A DNA stretch of 64,000 nucleotides from Alicyclobacillus_A sp963788285 (GCA_963788285.1 CAWBGB010000012.1:186001-250000), one strand, 5' to 3'. Shown: positions 26,135 through 36,124, counted from the stretch's first letter. Translations and numbers: made by a program. Notes: a model not told the origin generated them from the letters alone.

Positions 26135-26899
26135 TCAACCTCCCAATTGACGAAAGTGATGTAGCATCGCGGAGGCGGCGACGAGGCCCGCGGTTTCCGT
26201 ACGAAGCGTTCTCCGACCGAGCGATGTACGCACGGCGGCCGCCTGTTGGGACCATACCGTCCGTTCCACGTCGGACCATCCCCCTTCCGGACCGACGACA
26301 ATCACGATGGTCTGTTGCTTCGAGTCCCAAGTTCGGCTTTCCAACACCGGATACAGTCCCGTCTCGTCCTCCTTCTCGTCGAGAAATGCGACGAGATCAG
26401 GAGCGAGGTCACGGCACCACGCCAGCGCCTCTGGAAGGCGCGCTGTGAAGTCAACAGTGGGAATGAGATCCCGCTGCGACTGGCTTGCCGCTTCCCTCAC
26501 GACTTTACGCCACCGATTCAGTTTCGCTCTGCTCTTGTGTTCGTCTAACCGAACCACCGAATGCGCGGTGGCCACCACCAGAAAGCCGGCAACGCCGAGC
26601 TCCGTATTATGTTGCAGAATGGTATCTATTTTATCACCTTTGGCGAGCGCCTGAACGAGGTATACTTTGGTGGCGCTCTCGTGGCTCTCGAGGCGCTCCT
26701 GCAACAAGACGCGCACCACGCCGTGGCGTGTATCGACGTCTATCACATGCCCAAGATACGCTTGTCCTGCACTGGCGAGCGCAACCTGTTCCCCCGGCAC
26801 CACGCGCAGAACACGGGCAAAATGATGGCCGTTTTCTCCCGTGACGTCCACGGTTTGCCCTTCGCTCAGTGGTATGTCGACAAAGATCCTTGGATTCAC
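26135..26899 (-). CDS. rsmE: 16S rRNA (uracil(1498)-N3)-methyltransferase
   Basis: Methylates U1498 of 16S rRNA. The 254-residue protein has an N-terminal PUA-like part (DVTGENGHHFARVLRVVPGEQV) and a SPOUT knot with VVATAHSVVRLDE, RWRKVVREAASQSQR and IVVGPEGGWSDVERTVW, then SLGRRTLRTETAGLVAASAM. Its start overlaps the prmA stop by 4 bp. Confidence 0.95.
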   Translation of the reverse strand: MNPRIFVDIPLSEGQTVDVTGENGHHFARVLRVVPGEQVALASAGQAYLGHVIDVDTRHGVVRVLLQERLESHESATKVYLVQALAKGDKIDTILQHNTELGVAGFLVVATAHSVVRLDEHKSRAKLNRWRKVVREAASQSQRDLIPTVDFTARLPEALAWCRDLAPDLVAFLDEKEDETGLYPVLESRTWDSKQQTIVIVVGPEGGWSDVERTVWSQQAAAVRTSLGRRTLRTETAGLVAASAMLHHFRQLGG

Positions 26900-27840
26900 G
26901 AGTGCTTCCTCCCGACCAGAGCAACCCAGTCTTCCTTGCTCAACCTCTGTTCCACCATAAAACCGTGTTTTTCCATGGCGTCGCGAATGGCTTGCTCCTG
27001 GCTTGTGACGAAACCAGACAGTACAATGCGACCTCCTTCAGCCACTCTCTCTGCAGCCTGTGGCATCATGCGAATAAGGATGTCCCGCAGGATGTTTGCC
27101 ACGAGCACATCGTACGTCGTCTCGACCGATGGAGACAGCAAATCGCCTTGCTCAACCACAATCGTCCGTGCAACCCCATTGTCCGACACATTCGCACGCG
27201 CGGCAGAGACGGCTACAGGGTCGATGTCAATCGCGAGCACTTGACCTGCCCCCAATTTGGCAGCCGCAATGGCAAGCACCGCGGTTCCGCAACCGACGTC
27301 AATCACCGATGCTCCGTTCAGGGGGAAGGTCTGCAGGGCTTCCAAACATAGTTGGGTGGTCGCGTGCGTTCCTGTCCCAAAGGCCATCCCAGGTTCGAGC
27401 ACCACGGCTTGCCGTGAACCCATGTCGACCTTGTCTACCCACCATTTCGGGATAATCATCAGCTTGTCCCCGACCGGAATTGGCTGAAAGCCGTCCTTCC
27501 ACGCGTTTTCCCAACTCGACTCGTCGACCAGGGACATGTTCAGAGTGTCAAGGGCAGGGCCCACGTGAACATCCGCAGCGTTGACTCGCGCAATCGCTTC
27601 CTCCAATCGCTGCCGGATGTCAGACTCAGCGACAGTCTCAGGCAGGTACACGCTGATGTCCGTCATGTCGGAGTCCGACAGTTGTTCATCCATCCACTCC
27701 CCGAACTCCGGATTCTTAACGGACTCTCGCGGCCCGCCTTCCATGGAAACGCCCTGAATTTCCGGCCATTCGTGGAGAACCGCCGCCACGGCCTCGGCGG
27801 CCGCCCACGGTACAGTGAATCGCACTTGCCACCATTTCAT
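26896..27840 (-). CDS. prmA: ribosomal protein L11 methyltransferase
   Basis: Methylates ribosomal protein L11. It has 314 residues, with an N-terminal substrate-binding domain (WWQVRFTVPWAAAEAVAAVLHEW) and a C-terminal SAM domain containing LEPGMAFGTGTHATTQLCLEAL, GASVIDVGCGTAVLAIAAAKLGA and VANILRDILIRM (NxL/P-type motif). TGAGGTG precedes ATG. It follows dnaJ in the standard heat-shock cluster order, 76 bp downstream. Confidence 0.96.
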   Translation of the reverse strand: MKWWQVRFTVPWAAAEAVAAVLHEWPEIQGVSMEGGPRESVKNPEFGEWMDEQLSDSDMTDISVYLPETVAESDIRQRLEEAIARVNAADVHVGPALDTLNMSLVDESSWENAWKDGFQPIPVGDKLMIIPKWWVDKVDMGSRQAVVLEPGMAFGTGTHATTQLCLEALQTFPLNGASVIDVGCGTAVLAIAAAKLGAGQVLAIDIDPVAVSAARANVSDNGVARTIVVEQGDLLSPSVETTYDVLVANILRDILIRMMPQAAERVAEGGRIVLSGFVTSQEQAIRDAMEKHGFMVEQRLSKEDWVALVGRKHS

Positions 27841-27916
27841 TCGCTACACCTCATAACGTGAAGCGGCCCTTCGGGCCGCCAAAGTGATCATAGTATGCGC
27901 TTGTGTGGTACCGGCT

Positions 27917-29038
27917 TCAGTCTTCTCCGAGAAAAGCGCTCTTCATGCGTTCAATGAACGACCGAGTCTGCTCCTGGGGCGTCTCGCCCAACTCCTTGCC
28001 GAGCTCTCGAAAGAGGTCTTTCTGCCTCTCGGTCAGGTTCGTCGGCGTAATCACGTGAACACGCACATGTTGGTCGCCACGCTGATTGGATCCGAGTCGA
28101 ACAATCCCCTTACCTTTCAACCGGAACGACGTCCCTGATTGCGTCCCTTCCGGAATGCGCAGTTTGACGGGACCGTCCAAAGTCGGTACCTCCACTTCGT
28201 CTCCCAAAGCGGCCTGTACAAACGTCAGTGGGTAATCCACATACACGTTGGTGCCTTCGCGCTCGAATACGTCGTGCGGCCGTACCCGAATGACAATGTG
28301 CAGATCTCCCGGCTGTCCTCCATTCGGACTGCTCTCCCCAGCGCCCGGAATACGAAGTCGAGTTCCGTTGTCCACGCCGGCAGGGACGCGCACACTCACG
28401 GCGCGGCGTACGCGACGCCGACCCTGACCATGACAATCTGGACAGGGCGTAGAAATGTGAACGCCGCGGCCTCGACATGCAGAGCAGACCTTGCGATTGA
28501 CCATGCGCCCAAACGGTGTGTTCACTACAGTTTGCTGTTCACCTGTTCCCTTACATACGGAACATTGGTCCACCTTCGTGCCTGGCTTCGCACCAGATCC
28601 CTCACAGGTGGAACATGTCTCCGTCCGGGGAATTTGAATTTGCTTTTCCACACCGAACGCGGCTTCTTCAAAGTCAATCTCCAGCTCGTACTCTAGGTCG
28701 TGCCCACGCTGGGGTCCACGTTGCGTCCGCCCGCCGAAGAACATATCGAAAATATCGCCAAAGCCGCCGAAGTCGCCAAATCCGTCAAATCCTGCACCGC
28801 TCCCCATGCCTTGGGTGGGATCGGTGTGGCCGAACTGGTCGTACTGGGCTCGCTTATTTTCGTCCGATAACACTTCGTACGCTTCGGAGATTTCCTTGAA
28901 CTTTTCGGCAGCGTTCGGATCGTCCTTGTTGACGTCAGGATGGTACTGGCGAGCCAACTTGCGGTAGGCCTTCTTGATCTCATCCTGACTGGCCGAGCGA
29001 CTGACACCAAGCACTTCATAGTAGTCCCTTTTATTCAC
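27917..29038 (-). CDS. dnaJ: chaperone DnaJ
   Basis: Hsp40 co-chaperone that delivers substrates to DnaK and stimulates its ATPase. 373 residues: J domain (1-70) with HPDVNKDD, G/F-rich linker (70-110), four CxxCxGxG zinc repeats (CSTCEGSG, CSVCKGTG, CSACRGRG, CPDCHGQG, about 138-205), then the C-terminal substrate domain. GTG start after a GGGAGGGGG tract. A GC hairpin (GCGGCCC/GGGCCGC, 27863-27879) lies after the stop but has no T run. Confidence 0.97.
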   Translation of the reverse strand: MNKRDYYEVLGVSRSASQDEIKKAYRKLARQYHPDVNKDDPNAAEKFKEISEAYEVLSDENKRAQYDQFGHTDPTQGMGSGAGFDGFGDFGGFGDIFDMFFGGRTQRGPQRGHDLEYELEIDFEEAAFGVEKQIQIPRTETCSTCEGSGAKPGTKVDQCSVCKGTGEQQTVVNTPFGRMVNRKVCSACRGRGVHISTPCPDCHGQGRRRVRRAVSVRVPAGVDNGTRLRIPGAGESSPNGGQPGDLHIVIRVRPHDVFEREGTNVYVDYPLTFVQAALGDEVEVPTLDGPVKLRIPEGTQSGTSFRLKGKGIVRLGSNQRGDQHVRVHVITPTNLTERQKDLFRELGKELGETPQEQTRSFIERMKSAFLGED

Positions 29039-29198
29039 TTGATGTTACCCCCTCCCACCAGTCCAACCGATTGTACCACAGAGACACGCAGCGGCTCAGC
29101 GGTTGTCTGTACGTGGACCGTGTCTCGCTGTTCCCGAACGGCATCGTTTCAGCGCGTGGTGGTTCCATGCGCCCAAACGCCCGCAAACATGCAGACAC

Positions 29199-29227
29199 GT
29201 GGCAGGGAAGGGTTCCCTGCCACGCGG
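29199..29227. other. inverted repeat between dnaK and dnaJ
   Basis: CGTGGCAGGG and CCCTGCCACG form a 10-bp stem around a short loop in the 218-bp dnaK-dnaJ gap. No T tract follows on the minus strand, so it more likely marks an mRNA processing or stabilising structure than a full terminator. Confidence 0.5.
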
Positions 29228-29256
29228 GCGAAAGAATCAGTCGACTGACGCTCGGA

Positions 29257-31089
29257 TCACTTGTCCTCGTCGACCACTTTGTAGTCTGCGTCGACAACTT
29301 TGTCATCCTTTTTCGCTCCAGCGTCTGCTCCACCTTGTGCGGACTGTGCCGATTGTGCAGCTTGCTCATAGAGCTTCGTGGACAGCTTATGCAAAACTTG
29401 GGTTAGCGCCTCAGAAGCACTCTTGACAGCATCGATGTCGTTGCCTGCGAGTGCATCGCGCAACGCTTGTTGTTTCTCTTCCGCTTCCTTCTTCAAATCG
29501 GCATCTACTTTGTCGCCCAGATCTTTCAACGTCTTGTCTGTCTGGTAAATCAGTTGATCGGCCTGGTTACGAATTTCGATTTCCTCGCGGCGCTTGCGAT
29601 CTTCTTCCGCATGCAGTTCCGCCTCTTTCATCATACGTTCAATCTCTTCTTTGGAGAGACCGCTCGACGAAGTGATGGTAATCCGTTGGCTCTTGCCCGT
29701 TCCCAAATCCTTTGCTGACACGTTCACGATGCCGTTCGCGTCAATGTCAAACGTCACTTCAATCTGCGGAACGCCGCGCGGCGCGGGCGGAATGTCGCTC
29801 AACGTAAAGCGGCCGAGCGTTTTGTTATCGCGCGCCATTTCACGTTCGCCTTGCAGCACGTGGATTTCCACGGATGTCTGGTTATCCGCTGCGGTGGAGA
29901 AGATCTGGCTCTTGGAAGTTGGAATCGTCGTGTTCCGCTCAATCAACCGTGTGAAGACGCCGCCCAGCGTCTCGATGCCCAGAGACAGTGGCGTCACGTC
30001 CAGCAACACCACGTCTTTGACTTCGCCCGTTAACACACCGGCTTGGATGGAGGCACCGATGGCCACAACTTCGTCGGGGTTGACACCTTTCGACGGTTCT
30101 TTGCCAATCAGTTTCTTGATAGCTTCCTGAACAGCCGGAATCCGCGTGGATCCACCGACGAGAATGACCTTGTCAATGTCGTTCACCGTGAGACCGGCGT
30201 CCTTCAGTGCTTGCCGTGTCGGGCCGAGCGTGGCCTCTACCAGGTCGGCTGTCATCTCCTCGAATTTCGCACGCGTCAAGTTCACTTCGAGGTGCTTCGG
30301 CCCTGTCGCATCTGCGGAGATAAACGGCAAGGAGATGGTCGTTGTCAGCGTTGACGACAACTCTTTCTTCGCCTTCTCCGCAGCGTCCTTCAGACGCTGT
30401 ACGGCCATCTTGTCGTTGCGCAGGTCAATTCCGGTGTCCCGTTTAAACGTTTCCACCAAAAAATCAATGATTTTCTGGTCAAAGTCGTCGCCGCCGAGAT
30501 GGTTGTTACCGCTCGTCGCCTTCACTTCGAAGACGCCGTCTCCAAGTTCCAGAATCGAGACGTCAAACGTACCGCCACCGAGGTCGTACACCAGAATCGT
30601 CTGTTCGCCTTCCTTGTCCAGACCATACGCCAAAGCTGCGGCGGTCGGCTCGTTGATAATGCGCAACACTTCCAGTCCAGCAATCTTTCCTGCGTCTTTT
30701 GTCGCTTGTCGCTGGCTGTCACTGAAGTAGGCTGGGACCGTAATGACCGCTTGCGTCACCGGTTCTCCCAAGAACGCCTCCGCGTCCGCCTTCAACTTGC
30801 GCAAAATCATCGCCGAAATCTCCTGCGGCGTGTACGATTTTCCATCAATGGTCACCTTGTGATCCGTGCCCATGTGGCGCTTGATGGAGATAATGGTTCT
30901 ATCCGGATTGGTAATCGCTTGCCGCTTGGCGACGTCGCCAATCAATCGTTCGCCGTCCTTGCCGAAGGCCACAACGGATGGGGTGGTGCGTCCCCCTTCT
31001 GCATTCGGGATGACGACGGCCTCGCCGCCTTCCATCACTGCAACGCAGGAGTTTGTTGTACCCAGGTCAATCCCGATGACTTTTCCCAT
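29257..31089 (-). CDS. dnaK: chaperone DnaK (Hsp70)
   Basis: ATP-dependent folding chaperone of 610 residues. The nucleotide-binding domain (1-360) has GIDLGTTNSCVAV, DLGGGTFDVSIL and ILVGGSTRIPAVQ. The substrate domain follows the linker DVVLLDVTPLSLGIETLGG, and the helical lid ends in a Gly/Ala-rich tail and VVDADYKVVDEDK. GGAGGAG precedes ATG 31089. The tail after the lid is typical of Gram-positive DnaK, with the shortened nucleotide-domain loop. Confidence 0.98.
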   Translation of the reverse strand: MGKVIGIDLGTTNSCVAVMEGGEAVVIPNAEGGRTTPSVVAFGKDGERLIGDVAKRQAITNPDRTIISIKRHMGTDHKVTIDGKSYTPQEISAMILRKLKADAEAFLGEPVTQAVITVPAYFSDSQRQATKDAGKIAGLEVLRIINEPTAAALAYGLDKEGEQTILVYDLGGGTFDVSILELGDGVFEVKATSGNNHLGGDDFDQKIIDFLVETFKRDTGIDLRNDKMAVQRLKDAAEKAKKELSSTLTTTISLPFISADATGPKHLEVNLTRAKFEEMTADLVEATLGPTRQALKDAGLTVNDIDKVILVGGSTRIPAVQEAIKKLIGKEPSKGVNPDEVVAIGASIQAGVLTGEVKDVVLLDVTPLSLGIETLGGVFTRLIERNTTIPTSKSQIFSTAADNQTSVEIHVLQGEREMARDNKTLGRFTLSDIPPAPRGVPQIEVTFDIDANGIVNVSAKDLGTGKSQRITITSSSGLSKEEIERMMKEAELHAEEDRKRREEIEIRNQADQLIYQTDKTLKDLGDKVDADLKKEAEEKQQALRDALAGNDIDAVKSASEALTQVLHKLSTKLYEQAAQSAQSAQGGADAGAKKDDKVVDADYKVVDEDK

Positions 31090-31140
31090 ATATAAGTCTC
31101 CTCCTGTTTCCAAAAGTTAGTTATGGTGTCTAAGTACACG

Positions 31141-31758
31141 TCAGACCGTGACCTTGACCATGGCCGGACGCAAGACCTTTCCGTGCATGGTGTACCCCTT
31201 CTGCAATTCCTGTACGACGGTCCCCGGTTCTTGACCATCTGCGGCCGGTTCCTGCATGACGGCCTCGTGCAGAGTCGGATCGAATGGCTGTCCAACGGCG
31301 TCCATTGCTTGTACGCCGTACTTTTCGAGCACCGTCAGAAGTTGACGATGCACCATTTCAACGCCCTTTCTCACATCGCTCATGGCATCATCCGAAGGCA
31401 GGGACGAGAGAGCCCGTTCGAAATTGTCCACAACACCGAGCAAATCCGTTATCACTGATTTTGTCGCGAACCTTTGCAAGTCTTCCCGTTCCTGACGCGT
31501 GCGTCGACGATAGTTGTCAAAGTCCGCGTGAACGCGCAGCAACTGGTTTTTCAGATCAGCGATTTCCTGTTCCAGTGCGGAGTCTGACTGGCTTTCCGCA
31601 GCAGGTGCTTGCTCATCTGACGTCGATGTCTCTTCGCTAGCATCCGCCGTCGACGCATCCAGCGTTTCGGCTTCGGACTGAGCAGCCTGCTCAATGTCCT
31701 GCTCGGGCGACTCCCCGTCAGGTTTTGGTGTTTTTATGGTGTCCTGATCTTCTGTCAA
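31141..31758 (-). CDS. grpE: nucleotide exchange factor GrpE
   Basis: Promotes ADP release from DnaK. 205 residues: an acidic disordered N-terminus (1-65), a long coiled coil with LKNQLLRVHADFDNYRRRTRQE, and the beta domain with GVEMVHRQLLTVLEKYGV and QPFDPTLHEAVM. The start appears to be TTG 31758 with GGAG 8 bp upstream. Confidence 0.95.
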   Translation of the reverse strand: MTEDQDTIKTPKPDGESPEQDIEQAAQSEAETLDASTADASEETSTSDEQAPAAESQSDSALEQEIADLKNQLLRVHADFDNYRRRTRQEREDLQRFATKSVITDLLGVVDNFERALSSLPSDDAMSDVRKGVEMVHRQLLTVLEKYGVQAMDAVGQPFDPTLHEAVMQEPAADGQEPGTVVQELQKGYTMHGKVLRPAMVKVTV

Positions 31759-31817
31759 AACCTTGTCTCCTCCTCATTCCCCGCTCTGTGACGCTGGATA
31801 CAAAGGGGAAAGCGAGA

Positions 31818-32867
31818 TCACCCGCCTCCACCTGTTACCCTATCTGTGATTACTTTAGACAGAGCGTTCGCTACGTAATCGAGAATTTGCATGACGCGAC
31901 CATAGTTCATGCGCGTAGGTCCAATCACGCCGATGTTGCCGACAGGTACTCCCGCGACGGAGTATGACGCCGAAATGACCGAGCAATCCTGCAACGGCTC
32001 AACGTCGTTTTCGTGTCCGATGCGGACTTGCAACTTGCCGCCGTGAAGCGGGAACGCATGTTCCGCGGTATTCCAATCGGCATGCTCCAGCCACTCCAGC
32101 AACGGCTTTACCTTCTCGACGTCGCGAAACTCCGGTTGTACCAAGATATTGGTAGCACCTCCGATATACACCTTACCCGGGTTCTGGTCGGTCACCGTGG
32201 TCAGTTCGTCCAACACGGCGATGGCATCTTCGAAATACTCCAGCGTGTTAGCCATCTCGTTGGCAATTTCCCGGTAGAGGTGCGAACGCAAATTCGCGAG
32301 CGGCGTACCCTTGAGTTTGCTGTTGAGCAAGTTGACCATTTGCACTACGGCGTCTGAGGAAATGTCCTCGGACAGGTGCACCTGTCGGTTTTCCACGTGT
32401 CCAGTATCCGTCACCAGTATGGCAACGGCTGTTCCGCCACTTAGCGGAATTAGCTGGATATGTTTGATCTTTTCCTGATGAATCTTTGGACCAAGGACCA
32501 CCGTAGTATACTGCGTCAACTGTGACAATACGGTGGACGTTTGTTGAATCACTCGCTCGATTTCAACCATCTGTTCCTGAAACAGCGTACGCAACGACAT
32601 GACGGTCTCCGGATCAATATCCGCAGACGTCGCTAGGTGATCCACGTAAAACCGATAGCCCTTCTGCGACGGAACTCGACCGGCGGACGTATGTGGTTGG
32701 TCCAAGTAGCCTAGCTCTTCGAGGTCTGCCATCTCGTTGCGGATGGTCGCAGGACTTATTTGAAATCCGCGGTGTTTCGACAACGTACGAGATCCCACTG
32801 GTTCCGCGTATCGTACGTAATCCTCAACAATCGCGGCCAGAATTAACTTTTGGCGCGGTGTCAACAT
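31818..32867 (-). CDS. hrcA: heat-inducible transcription repressor HrcA
   Basis: Represses class I heat-shock genes by binding CIRCE; its activity depends on GroEL in Bacillus. 349 residues with an N-terminal winged helix (LTPRQKLILAAIVEDYVRYAEPVGSRTL, SPATIRNEMADLEELGYLDQPHTSAGRVPS) and the C-terminal GAF-like dimer domain (VGVIGPTRMNYGRVMQILDYV type ending). A CIRCE element and sigma-A promoter lie upstream, so it is autoregulated and heads hrcA-grpE-dnaK-dnaJ. Confidence 0.97.
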   Translation of the reverse strand: MLTPRQKLILAAIVEDYVRYAEPVGSRTLSKHRGFQISPATIRNEMADLEELGYLDQPHTSAGRVPSQKGYRFYVDHLATSADIDPETVMSLRTLFQEQMVEIERVIQQTSTVLSQLTQYTTVVLGPKIHQEKIKHIQLIPLSGGTAVAILVTDTGHVENRQVHLSEDISSDAVVQMVNLLNSKLKGTPLANLRSHLYREIANEMANTLEYFEDAIAVLDELTTVTDQNPGKVYIGGATNILVQPEFRDVEKVKPLLEWLEHADWNTAEHAFPLHGGKLQVRIGHENDVEPLQDCSVISASYSVAGVPVGNIGVIGPTRMNYGRVMQILDYVANALSKVITDRVTGGGG

Positions 32868-33022
32868 CTGTTCTCCCCCCCCAGTCGCAAGTGACCTGGA
32901 CAGTGGACATTCGCGTGAGCGTTTTGCAAGCTTGCATTCCGCCCCTGTAGATGTCGGTCGTGTTTTGCAAACCGCTGGCGCATCAAAGTATGCAGCCGAG
33001 CTGGGTTCACCCAGCTAGCTTA

Positions 33023-33049
33023 TTAGCACTCAAGGCGCTTGAGTGCTAA
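33023..33049 (-). promoter_or_regulatory. CIRCE operator
   Basis: TTAGCACTC-N9-GAGTGCTAA, a perfect match to the consensus, just downstream of the -10 box, so bound HrcA would overlap the transcription start. A further dyad (AGCTGGGTTCACCCAGCT, 32999-33016) follows in the leader. Confidence 0.97.
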
Positions 33050-33060
33050 CGTTCATCATG

Positions 33061-33089
33061 AACATAGCAACATCAGGCGAAAATGTCAA
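33061..33089 (-). promoter_or_regulatory. sigma-A promoter of the hrcA-grpE-dnaK-dnaJ operon
   Basis: Minus-strand -35 TTGACA (33084-33089) and -10 TATGTT (33061-33066), spacer 17 bp. The -35 overlaps the last codons of hemW. Confidence 0.85.
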
Positions 33090-34282
33090 TCAGAAAGGGC
33101 TCCGATAAACGGTTCAAAAACGGCGTTGGCAATCGGCCAGGCCCCAGGCGTTAGGCACAGTCTGTCCCCTTGCCAGCACAGCAGGCCCTTGGTCAGCAGC
33201 GCGTCTATTACAGAGCCAAACGCGTCTGTCATTTCGACACCGTGCCGAAGGAAAAAGCGTTGGCGAGACACTCCCTCAGAGAGCCGCAAGCCCAACATCA
33301 TCGTGTCTTCCATCGACTCCTGCACACTCACAGCGTGCTGTTCCGCTACCGGGCGCTCCTCAGCCTGTATGTATTTGGTGTAGTCCGCCAACGACTTCAC
33401 GTTTTCGTAGCGAATACCGTGCACGTATCCATGCGCACCCACACCTGCCGCCAGATATGGCTCATTGCGCCAATACACAAGATTGTGGCGCGCTTCCTGG
33501 CCTGACACGGCAAAATTGCTCACCTCGTAGTGGATAAATCCGTGCCGCTCCAGTTCAGCGCACACGGCGTCGTACATGTCCCCTTCTGCATCTTCGCCCG
33601 GAAGTGACAGCAGACCCTGCTCCTGCCACTTTGCAAACGGCGTACCTTGCTCGACTTTCAACCAGTATGCGGACACGTGGTTCACTCCGAAATTTAGCAA
33701 TTCCCGCACAGATTCACGGACGTCCTCCAATGTCTGGTCTGGCAGCCCGAACATCAAATCGACGTTGATGCGCTCGAATCCAGCCGCCTGAGCGAGGGCC
33801 ACGCTGTCCCGAACCGCATCCGCATCGTGTAGCCGCCCAATGGCTAGAAGCAAGCGGTCATTAAACGACTGCGCTCCGAAACTGATGCGGTTCACACCAG
33901 CTTCTCGCATCACCTCAAGCTTAGCCTGATCCACCGTTCCCGGGTTGGCTTCCACCGTCACCTCTGCATCTGGATGCAACTGAAAACTTGCATGTAGCAC
34001 ATCCGCTATGCGTCGCCAGTGCCCCGCAGAGAGCAACGACGGCGTACCCCCGCCGAAAAACACCGTCTTCAGCGAGCTTCCAGCCAACGGGGACAGTAGT
34101 TCCAACTCTATTGTCAAATCTTCCACATACCTGTCAACGGCTTCGCGCGGCGCCACGTATGTGGTGAAGTCGCAGTAGAAACAGCGACTCTTGCAAAAGG
34201 GAATGTGCACGTACAGAGATGTGGGCGCCATGCTGTGTGTCACGTCCACTGCGTCGGCCAATACCGGGATGGACCTCTTCAC
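33086..34282 (-). CDS. hemW: HemW, radical-SAM heme chaperone
   Basis: A coproporphyrinogen-oxidase-like radical-SAM protein now regarded as a heme-trafficking chaperone. The diagnostic motif CKSRCFYCDF (CxxxCxxC plus one extra Cys position) is at about residues 28-37, followed by VFFGGGTPSLLS and ANPGTVD. The C-terminal HemW domain has GQEARHNLVYWRNEPYLAAGVGAHGY. I start at GTG 34282 because GGAG lies 8 bp upstream inside the end of lepA; ATG 34231 would trim 17 residues. It is adjacent to lepA, as in Bacillus. Confidence 0.93.
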   Translation of the reverse strand: MKRSIPVLADAVDVTHSMAPTSLYVHIPFCKSRCFYCDFTTYVAPREAVDRYVEDLTIELELLSPLAGSSLKTVFFGGGTPSLLSAGHWRRIADVLHASFQLHPDAEVTVEANPGTVDQAKLEVMREAGVNRISFGAQSFNDRLLLAIGRLHDADAVRDSVALAQAAGFERINVDLMFGLPDQTLEDVRESVRELLNFGVNHVSAYWLKVEQGTPFAKWQEQGLLSLPGEDAEGDMYDAVCAELERHGFIHYEVSNFAVSGQEARHNLVYWRNEPYLAAGVGAHGYVHGIRYENVKSLADYTKYIQAEERPVAEQHAVSVQESMEDTMMLGLRLSEGVSRQRFFLRHGVEMTDAFGSVIDALLTKGLLCWQGDRLCLTPGAWPIANAVFEPFIGALSD

Positions 34283-34287
34283 AGCAC

Positions 34288-36096
34288 TCACTCCATCTTG
34301 AGGACGGCCATGAACGCTTCTTGCGGCACTTCCACGCTGCCGACCTGCTTCATTCGTTTTTTGCCTTCCTTTTGCTTTTCTAATAATTTGCGCTTGCGCG
34401 TGATGTCGCCGCCATAACACTTAGCCAACACGTTTTTGCGCATAGCGCGGATGGTTTCGCGGGCAATCACGCGATTGCCAATGGCCGCTTGAATCGGCAC
34501 CTCAAACATCTGGCGCGGTATCAGATCTTTTAACTTCTCGCAAAGGGCACGCCCTCGGTTGTATGCCTTATCCCGATGCACAATAAACGACAGCGCATCT
34601 ACCACTTCGCCGTTGAGCAGAATGTCCATTTTCACCAGGTTGGAAGTCTGATAGCCAATCAGTTCATAATCGAACGATGCGTACCCGCGCGTGGACGACT
34701 TCAGTCGATCGAAGAAGTCGTAGACAATTTCCGACAGCGGTAATTCGTACGTCACCGTGACACGCGTCTGGTCCAGGTACTGCATGTTCTTGAAGTTGCC
34801 GCGTTTCTCCTGACAGAGTTCCATCACCACCCCGACAAAGTCGTTCGGCACGATGATGGATGCTTTGACATAAGGCTCTTCCACCCGTTCAATCCTGTCG
34901 GCTGACGGCATCTCGCTGGGGTTATCAATTTCCAGCATCTCGCCGTTCGTCAAGTACACGCGGTAGACGACGCTCGGTGCCGTCGTGATGAGCGTCAGGT
35001 TGTACTCTCGCTCCAGTCGTTCCTGGACAATCTCCATGTGCAACATGCCGAGAAATCCACAGCGAAAGCCAAAACCGAGCGCATTCGACGTTTCCGGTTC
35101 AAACGTCAATGCCGCGTCGTTCAATTCCAGCTTTTCCAGCGCCTCCCGTAAATCTTGGTAGTCGCTGCTGTCCACCGGGTACAGTCCGCAGAACACCATC
35201 GGATTGATCTTGCGGTATCCTGGAAGGGGTTCGGGTGCCGGGTTTTCCGCACTGGTGACCGTGTCACCGACGCGCGTGTCCCGGACATTTTTAATGCTGG
35301 CCGAGAAGTATCCCACTTCGCCTGCGGACAAGCTGTCTACCGCTGTCATGTTCGGTGTGAACACACCGACTTCCACCACTTCGAATTCCGCTTTCGTCGC
35401 CATCATGCGGATTTTCATCCCGGGGCGGATTTCGCCGTTGACCACCCGAATGTAGACAATCACACCGCGGTAAGAGTCGTAGTGCGAATCAAACACCAGC
35501 GCTTGTAACGGCTTGTCCGCGTCCCCCTGCGGTGGCGGCACTTTCTCCACAATCTGCTCGAGGATGTCTTCAATTCCGATGCCGGCCTTGGCCGAAGCCA
35601 ACACGGCGCCACTTGCATCCAGGCCAATGATGTCTTCAATCTCCTGCTTGACCCGCTCCGGCTCCGCACTCGGCAGATCAATCTTGTTAATGACCGGCAA
35701 GATCTCGAGGTCGTTATCCAACGCGAGGTACACGTTGGCCAACGTCTGCGCTTCAATGCCCTGAGCCGCATCAACCACCAGCAGAGCGCCCTCACAAGCT
35801 GCCAAACTGCGCGACACTTCATACGTGAAGTCGACGTGGCCAGGCGTGTCAATTAAGTTTAACTCGTACTCGATTCCGTCCTTGGCCGTGTAGTACAAGC
35901 GCACGGCCTGCAGCTTAATGGTAATGCCACGTTCCCGTTCGAGGTCCATCTTATCGAGCAGCTGGTCCTGCATTTCCCGCTCGGAAACCGTGCCTGTGAA
36001 CTCCAAAATCCGATCCGCCAACGTCGACTTTCCGTGATCGATGTGGGCGATAATCGAAAAGTTTCTGATTCTCTCCTGTCGCGTCCGTTGCTCCAC
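34288..36096 (-). CDS. lepA: elongation factor 4 (LepA)
   Basis: A ribosomal GTPase acting in translation or initiation/assembly. Domains: GTPase with AHIDHGKSTLADRIL, RERGITIKLQAV, DTPGHVDF and NKIDLPSAEPERV, then EF-G-like II, III and V, and the LepA-specific C-terminus ending YGGDITRKRKLLEKQKEGKKRMK. I prefer GTG 36096 because GGAGG then sits 6 bp upstream; ATG 36102 lies directly against that site. 602 residues, normal. Confidence 0.97.
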   Translation of the reverse strand: MEQRTRQERIRNFSIIAHIDHGKSTLADRILEFTGTVSEREMQDQLLDKMDLERERGITIKLQAVRLYYTAKDGIEYELNLIDTPGHVDFTYEVSRSLAACEGALLVVDAAQGIEAQTLANVYLALDNDLEILPVINKIDLPSAEPERVKQEIEDIIGLDASGAVLASAKAGIGIEDILEQIVEKVPPPQGDADKPLQALVFDSHYDSYRGVIVYIRVVNGEIRPGMKIRMMATKAEFEVVEVGVFTPNMTAVDSLSAGEVGYFSASIKNVRDTRVGDTVTSAENPAPEPLPGYRKINPMVFCGLYPVDSSDYQDLREALEKLELNDAALTFEPETSNALGFGFRCGFLGMLHMEIVQERLEREYNLTLITTAPSVVYRVYLTNGEMLEIDNPSEMPSADRIERVEEPYVKASIIVPNDFVGVVMELCQEKRGNFKNMQYLDQTRVTVTYELPLSEIVYDFFDRLKSSTRGYASFDYELIGYQTSNLVKMDILLNGEVVDALSFIVHRDKAYNRGRALCEKLKDLIPRQMFEVPIQAAIGNRVIARETIRAMRKNVLAKCYGGDITRKRKLLEKQKEGKKRMKQVGSVEVPQEAFMAVLKME

Positions 36097-36124
36097 GAAC
36101 ATCCTCCTCTATACATCGCCCGTA

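Noticed and set aside
27863..27879. GC hairpin between dnaJ and prmA as a terminator
   Set aside because: No T tract on the transcribed strand; prmA is expected to be co-transcribed.
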